Shown here piece by piece: positions 60,343 to 64,000 of a DNA stretch of 64,000 nt. Below the pieces are notes generated by a model, which made no database searches, had not been told where the DNA came from, and was given only the letters and a program-made list of their open reading frames with translations. Each line of letters begins with the position of its first letter. The stretch's first letter is position 1. The translations under genes and the position numbers were made by a program. Origin of the DNA: Ectothiorhodospiraceae bacterium (lineage in GTDB: Bacteria > Pseudomonadota > Gammaproteobacteria > HK1); assembly GCA_024234875.1 (NCBI GenBank), contig JACKNM010000011.1, positions 62,001 to 126,000 of the forward strand. The letters are read 5' to 3'.

Positions 60343-60681
60343 GTGCAGGCTCCTCTGACTGGGAATACGGATCGCGCGGGCCGCAGGCCCATGGTGCGGT
60401 CGTGCGGGCACGCGCCGCTGGTCAAGGCCGGGGAATGGTACGCAGCGACCGTGCTTCGCGCCCAATCGATTGTCTGGATGGTGAGGATAGCGTGGGCCGA
60501 TGCTCGCTCGCCGTCGGTGGTGCCGCATTGACACGGATCACCGACCCGCGGCCGGCCCGAGGCCGCTTCCCCTCGCGACGGCGCGGCCAGCTCGCTTCCC
60601 GGGCGCGCGTTCGCCGGTCGTGGCGGCTCGGAGTCCGACCGGCTGCTAGACTCCGCGGCTGACCACCGCGGAGGGGCGGAC
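60343..60681. other. Intergenic region between divergent iron-sulfur and SDR genes
   Basis: A 339-base gap with no gene I can support. It must hold the promoters of both flanking genes. A TACCAT hexamer on the minus strand at 60435-60440, 93 bases before the iron-sulfur start, matches elements at four other genes. I find no convincing -35/-10 pair for the SDR gene. Confidence 0.5.
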
Positions 60682-61467
60682 ATGGATCTCGAGCTGAGCG
60701 GCCGTACGGTGCTGGTCACCGGCGGCTCGAAGGGCATCGGACGGGCGGTCGCCGAGGGCTTCGCCGAGCAGGGGTGCCGGCTGCACCTGGTCGCGCGTGG
60801 GGCTGCCGACCTCGAGCGCACCGCGGCGGCGATTCGCGGCACTCACGGCGTCGAGGTCGACGTGCATGCACTCGACCTGAGCGACAGCACGAGCATATCG
60901 ACCCTCGTCGAGCGCGTGCCCGCGGTCGACGTCCTGGTCAACAACGCCGGCGCGATCCCCGGCGGCACGCTGGATGCGGTCGACGAGTCCACCTGGCGCG
61001 CTGCCTGGGATCTCAAGGTCTTCGGCTACATCAACCTGACGCGGGCTTACTACGCGCGCATGCGCGAGCGCGGGCACGGCGTGGTGGTCAACGTGATCGG
61101 GCTGGCCGGCGAGAAGGTCGACGCCGGTTACATCGCGGGAACTGCCGGCAACGCGAGCCTGATGGCGTTCACCCGCGCTCTCGGTGGTGAGAGCCCGGCG
61201 CACGGCATTCGCGTGCTGGGCGTCAATCCGGGCGCCATCGAGACCGAGCGTCTGGTCGGTCTCATGCGCACGCGCGCCGCGGCGGAGCGGGGCGATGCCG
61301 ACCGCTGGCAGGACTATGTCGCGAACCTCCCGCTCGGACGACCGGGCAAGCCGCGCGAGGTCGCCGACGTGGTGGTGTTCCTCGCCTCGCCGCGTGCCTC
61401 CTACGTCAGCGGCACGGTGCTCGCGGTCGACTGCGGTCATTCGGTGCGAGGCGCGAGCTTCCGGTAG
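60682..61467 (+). CDS. Short-chain dehydrogenase/reductase with altered catalytic motif
   Basis: A 261-residue Rossmann-fold protein with the cofactor motif TGGSKGIG at 13-20, VNNAGAIPGG and a C-terminal SYVSGTVLAVDCG. The usual Ser-Tyr-x3-Lys active site is not found: where it should be I read NVIGLAGEKVDAG followed by YIAGTAGNASLMAFTRALG, so neither the Ser nor the Tyr-x3-Lys spacing is kept. It could be a non-classical reductase or an NAD(P)-binding protein. GGAGGGG precedes the ATG. Confidence 0.82.
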   Translation: MDLELSGRTVLVTGGSKGIGRAVAEGFAEQGCRLHLVARGAADLERTAAAIRGTHGVEVDVHALDLSDSTSISTLVERVPAVDVLVNNAGAIPGGTLDAVDESTWRAAWDLKVFGYINLTRAYYARMRERGHGVVVNVIGLAGEKVDAGYIAGTAGNASLMAFTRALGGESPAHGIRVLGVNPGAIETERLVGLMRTRAAAERGDADRWQDYVANLPLGRPGKPREVADVVVFLASPRASYVSGTVLAVDCGHSVRGASFR

Positions 61468-61581
61468 CACGCGCGGAAGGCGGCGCGCCACCCACGCGGT
61501 CGGTGGCTCCACGCGCGGGCGGGTCCCCACGCCACGATGGCGTGTGCGGTGCCTCCCTGGAACCGCGCCCTGCGAGGCGGC

Positions 61582-61587
61582 TACAAT
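61582..61587 (+). promoter_or_regulatory. Candidate -10 (TACAAT) upstream of the small membrane protein
   Basis: TACAAT is five of six to consensus; a weak TGGAAC lies 18 bases upstream. It is the only promoter-like site in the 302-base gap 61468-61769, and predicts a leader of about 175 bases. Nothing else is evident in this gap. Confidence 0.25.
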
Positions 61588-61769
61588 CGCCGCGCGGTTG
61601 GGGCGAAGGAGACGTGTCCAGGGGGTAGCGCGGCGGCGTCGGGCCCGGCACGCGAACTGCGTTCCCATCTCTCTCGAGTCGAATCGGAACTCGGGCACGC
61701 TGGCTCACGTGTCGACTCGGCGCGGGGCAGCGGCACCTTCCGATCGCTCGTTCAGCATCCGGAGTGACG

Positions 61770-61955
61770 GTGGAGACCTATATTCTCGTCGGCATCTGCC
61801 TCGTGGCGTGGCTGATCACGGTCGGCCTGTTCAAGCTCGTCATGCGCGATTCCGAGTACGCCTTCATCGTCGGTGCGCTCGCCGGTCTCTTCGTCGCCGC
61901 TGCCGCGGGCGGTGGCTACTTCCAGTACCTGGCGGCCTGCCGCACCTGTCTCTGA
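61770..61955 (+). CDS. Small two-helix membrane protein
   Basis: A 61-residue protein with two membrane segments (YILVGICLVAWLITVGLF and FIVGALAGLFVAAAAGGGYF) joined by a short charged loop (KLVMRDSEYA). It ends with two Cys four residues apart (CRTCL). The GTG at 61770 has GGAG five bases upstream; an alternative GTG at 61764 overlaps that site. No family recognised; size and layout fit a small inner-membrane protein. It converges on the next gene, 15 bases away. Confidence 0.55.
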   Translation: METYILVGICLVAWLITVGLFKLVMRDSEYAFIVGALAGLFVAAAAGGGYFQYLAACRTCL

Positions 61956-61970
61956 TCGACGCCCGGCGCG

Positions 61971-62621
61971 TCAGCGCGTGCCTTCGATGCGTCGGATCTT
62001 GGCGCGCTGCGGCAGCCGGTAGAACCGGCGCAACTCGTTCATGAGCCCCGGCTCGCCCGTGCCGCGCAAGTAGCGCGACTCGAGGTGCGAGCAGAACCGC
62101 GAGGCGTAGCGGTTGGCGTCGCGATAGCGGGCGAGCTCGGTCTCGTCGAGCTGACTGTCGAAGCTCGCATCCTCGAACAGCCGTCGATGGAGCCAACCCG
62201 GAACGCGCCCCTGCTCCTGCGCTCCGAACAGAAAGGCGGTGGTGACGTACTTGTCGACCTCCGCCTGCATCTCGAGCTCGAGCAGCGAGACGCCGCGATC
62301 GTGCCCGGCGTTCCAGGCCAGGTACAGGAAATGGCTGACGCCCTCCAGCGCGGTGCACAGATCGGCGAAGTTGCCTCCGTGCAGATGGTCGTTCGGGTCG
62401 TCGCGACCCAGTCGCTCGACCACTTCGCGGTCGAGATACAACGCGATGTCGACCTCGTCGCCGCTCTGTCGCACCAGCAGTTTCTCCGGCGCGTCGCGCG
62501 CGTCGTCGCCCTCGATCGAGCGGGCGACGACGCGATCGGTGATCACGAAGTCGTCGACGTCGTGCGGGATCTCGATCTCGTAGATCCGCTCGAGCTGACG
62601 TTGCAGTGTGACCAGTCGCAT
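61971..62621 (-). CDS. Conserved-looking hypothetical protein
   Basis: A 216-residue soluble protein with no signal peptide. The middle part (VSHFLYLAWNAGHDRGVSLLELEMQAEVDKY in segments) is rich in His, Glu and Asp and could form a metal-binding helical bundle, but I recognise no family. The C-terminus is strongly basic. It is downstream of the next gene on the same strand (74 bases), so the two may be an operon of unknown function. Confidence 0.65.
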   Translation of the reverse strand: MRLVTLQRQLERIYEIEIPHDVDDFVITDRVVARSIEGDDARDAPEKLLVRQSGDEVDIALYLDREVVERLGRDDPNDHLHGGNFADLCTALEGVSHFLYLAWNAGHDRGVSLLELEMQAEVDKYVTTAFLFGAQEQGRVPGWLHRRLFEDASFDSQLDETELARYRDANRYASRFCSHLESRYLRGTGEPGLMNELRRFYRLPQRAKIRRIEGTR

Positions 62622-62695
62622 CGTCGCCGGGCCGGTCGTCGTATCTCAGACGGCGGCCGCCGCCGAGCGCGGCGCGGGAGGCGCTCGGCGGACGT

Positions 62696-63322
62696 TCAAT
62701 GTCGCACCTGCCCGGTGGGACAGGCAGATGGCTCGAAGCCGAGGTGACGCAGCTGCTCGGCGGCGCGCCGACTACCGGTGCGTAGCCACACCTCGTACAA
62801 CCGCAGGATGTCGGCGTCCGAGCCCTCGTTGCGCTCGCTCGCCTCGCCGAGGACGTCGACGAAGTCCGTGAACTTGTCCGACAGCTCGCCGAAGACGTCG
62901 CCGAGTGCACGATCACGCCAGCCGCCGCGTAGCGTCTGTGACAGGCTGCCGTAAGCACTGCCGCCCATCGAGATGTAGTAGTCGACGTCGACCACCTTGT
63001 TGGCGAGGCTCTGCGAGAACACTCCGGAGATGAACAGCGCGACGTCGCCGAGCCGGCGCAGCGCGCCCAGGCGCTGCTCGGTGGTGGGCCCCTCGATCGC
63101 CTCGGCGTAGAGCGCTGCCAGTGGCCGCAACATCATCCCGTCGGGCGTTCGGTCGTAGAGGCGATCGGTTCGTGTGAAGTCGGTCAGCAGATTGACGAGG
63201 TAGCACACGGTGCCTTCCTCGGCGCCGATTCGCTGATGCTCGATCGCCGCGCTGACCGCGTGCTGGAAGTACTGACGCAGGCTCGAATGGGGGACGACCC
63301 GCGGGGTGCCTGGTTCGACCAT
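62696..63322 (-). CDS. Hypothetical helical protein
   Basis: A 208-residue, predicted mostly helical, cytoplasmic protein starting MVEPGTPRV, with GGAGGAG ten bases upstream. A central hydrophobic run (DVALFISGVFSQSLANKVVDVDYYISMGGSAYGSL) is semi-conserved in appearance. It ends with a single C-terminal Cys near SACPTGQVRH. No domain recognised. It probably begins a two-gene unit with the gene at 61971. Confidence 0.65.
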   Translation of the reverse strand: MVEPGTPRVVPHSSLRQYFQHAVSAAIEHQRIGAEEGTVCYLVNLLTDFTRTDRLYDRTPDGMMLRPLAALYAEAIEGPTTEQRLGALRRLGDVALFISGVFSQSLANKVVDVDYYISMGGSAYGSLSQTLRGGWRDRALGDVFGELSDKFTDFVDVLGEASERNEGSDADILRLYEVWLRTGSRRAAEQLRHLGFEPSACPTGQVRH

Positions 63323-63678
63323 GACTGGGCAACTCCTCCAACCGGTACGAAGGTCCTCGGCCGCTTGCGGCGGCACTTTAGAGAATCACACCACTGTCGC
63401 GTGGGGCTTCCCGCGCGCTCCCGATCGCGAGGTCGAGCCTGCGATCGAGGCGTACTTCTAAGGCCTTTCGCCGCGCATGGCAAAGCACTCGGAAAGCGGG
63501 AGTGCTGACATCGCCGGTCTCAAGTTCGTCGCCCTCCGGGCCGATACTCGCGTGCAGCGGGACCGCGCAGGGCTGCGCTCCCGAGCCGTGGGCAACGGGT
63601 CGTCGAGCAGACACATCCCACGCCGTCTCGACTCGCCGCACAGAACCGAGCTCTTCGACCGCCTGCTGACGAGGTCCG
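63323..63678. other. Intergenic region with no supported gene
   Basis: A 356-base gap between divergent genes. An open frame crosses it and continues into the next gene in another phase, but its composition is that of a shadow frame. An AT-richer patch near 63378-63390 could hold a promoter of the leftward gene; I find no convincing hexamer pair. Confidence 0.45.
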
Positions 63679-64000
63679 ATGCGCCACTCGATGTCATCCA
63701 CTGCCCGCGTGGTGACGCTCGCGTCGGCGCTGGTGATGCTCGCCTGCGTGTCGCTGTTGTACGTGGCGTTCGAGCTGCGCGGCATCCAGACCGTCCTGTC
63801 CGTGCACCGACAGGCGATGGCGACGCAGGGCGCCCTGCTCGAGCGTCACCGTGCGGTCGAGGACGGGATCGAGGATGCCGCCTCGCGTGCGGTGGATCTC
63901 TCGCGCCGCCTCGCCGATCTCTCCACCGCCCACCGCGAGGAACAGATCGCCCATCGGCTCGAGCTCGAGCGCCTGCGGCGTGATGCCGACGACGCCGAGA
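63679..64000 (+). CDS. Membrane-anchored coiled-coil protein, 3' end beyond the window
   Basis: The first 107 codons of a gene that runs off the right edge. After MRHSMSSTARVV comes one membrane segment (TLASALVMLACVSLLYVAF) and then a highly charged heptad-like region rich in Arg, Glu, Ala and Leu (LLERHRAVEDGIEDAASRAV, LERLRRDADDAE). This is a type II membrane protein with a coiled coil in the periplasm or cytoplasm. Codon use fits the neighbours. Function unknown. Confidence 0.55.
   Translation, partial: MRHSMSSTARVVTLASALVMLACVSLLYVAFELRGIQTVLSVHRQAMATQGALLERHRAVEDGIEDAASRAVDLSRRLADLSTAHREEQIAHRLELERLRRDADDAE

Noticed and set aside
63477..63983. Open frame of 168 codons overlapping the right-edge gene
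   Set aside because: Its second half is Arg/Pro/Ala-rich in a different phase from the membrane coiled-coil gene, which has better codon pattern and a clear membrane segment.

Overview
The window is GC-rich (very strong G/C bias at third codon positions) and packed with genes on both strands. It comes from a Gram-negative bacterium: it has a two-partner secretion system, a TolB-independent outer-membrane TpsB pore, periplasmic SPOR and LysM proteins, Tat-exported binding proteins and a cytochrome b561/YceI pair. The gene families (LLM oxidoreductase, M81 peptidase, HpcH/HpaI aldolases, PhyH and TauD-type dioxygenases, two Dpp/Opp-type ABC systems, LemA/M48, CinA, QueF) suggest a free-living, metabolically versatile, aerobic member of the Pseudomonadota. 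I cannot place it more precisely from the sequence alone. I saw no rRNA, tRNA, insertion sequence, integrase or CRISPR array.

Region 1 (1-8.3 kb) holds single-gene units: a truncated lipoprotein, a secreted unknown, an LLM oxidoreductase, an ankyrin-SPOR fusion followed by an M81 peptidase, an inositol-monophosphatase-family enzyme, a translationally coupled cytochrome b561-YceI pair and an enolase-superfamily dehydratase. Region 2 (8.3-10.9 kb) is a tightly coupled operon (HpcH/HpaI aldolase, TmpA-like dioxygenase, TmpB-like HD oxygenase). It diverges from the dehydratase across a 7-6-7 palindrome that overlaps candidate -10 elements. Region 3 (10.9-22.5 kb) is a two-partner secretion locus: TpsB, a tandem FecR-domain protein and an M48-LysM protease run leftward, and a 2162-residue TpsA with about 22 copies of a roughly 57-residue NSLVG repeat runs rightward.

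Region 4 (22.6-40.5 kb) holds two peptide-type ABC importers. The first is a complete five-gene operon that converges on a gamma-glutamyltransferase. The second has one ATPase, two tandem Tat-type binding proteins with an unusual conserved pre-Tat extension, and two permeases. A class I amidotransferase-like protein and an amidase lie between them. All three binding-protein genes are followed by a strong GC hairpin without a T-tract, which probably sets transcript stoichiometry. Region 5 (40.5-48.2 kb) has QueF, an unassigned Fe/2OG oxygenase-like protein, a second HpcH/HpaI aldolase, CinA, a PhyH dioxygenase, an isocitrate-lyase-family protein and an NTT-like carrier fused to HEAT-like repeats.

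Region 6 (48.2-56.5 kb) contains the least familiar set: an exported dikinase with the domain order of plant glucan water dikinase, coupled by a TGATG overlap to a serine hydrolase, with a second SxxK serine hydrolase converging on it, then a LemA-M48 pair. Region 7 (56.5-64 kb) has NAD salvage (PncB-PncA) next to an iron-sulfur protein, a short-chain dehydrogenase with an abnormal active site, a small membrane protein, two unrecognised proteins in tandem and a truncated coiled-coil membrane protein at the right edge.
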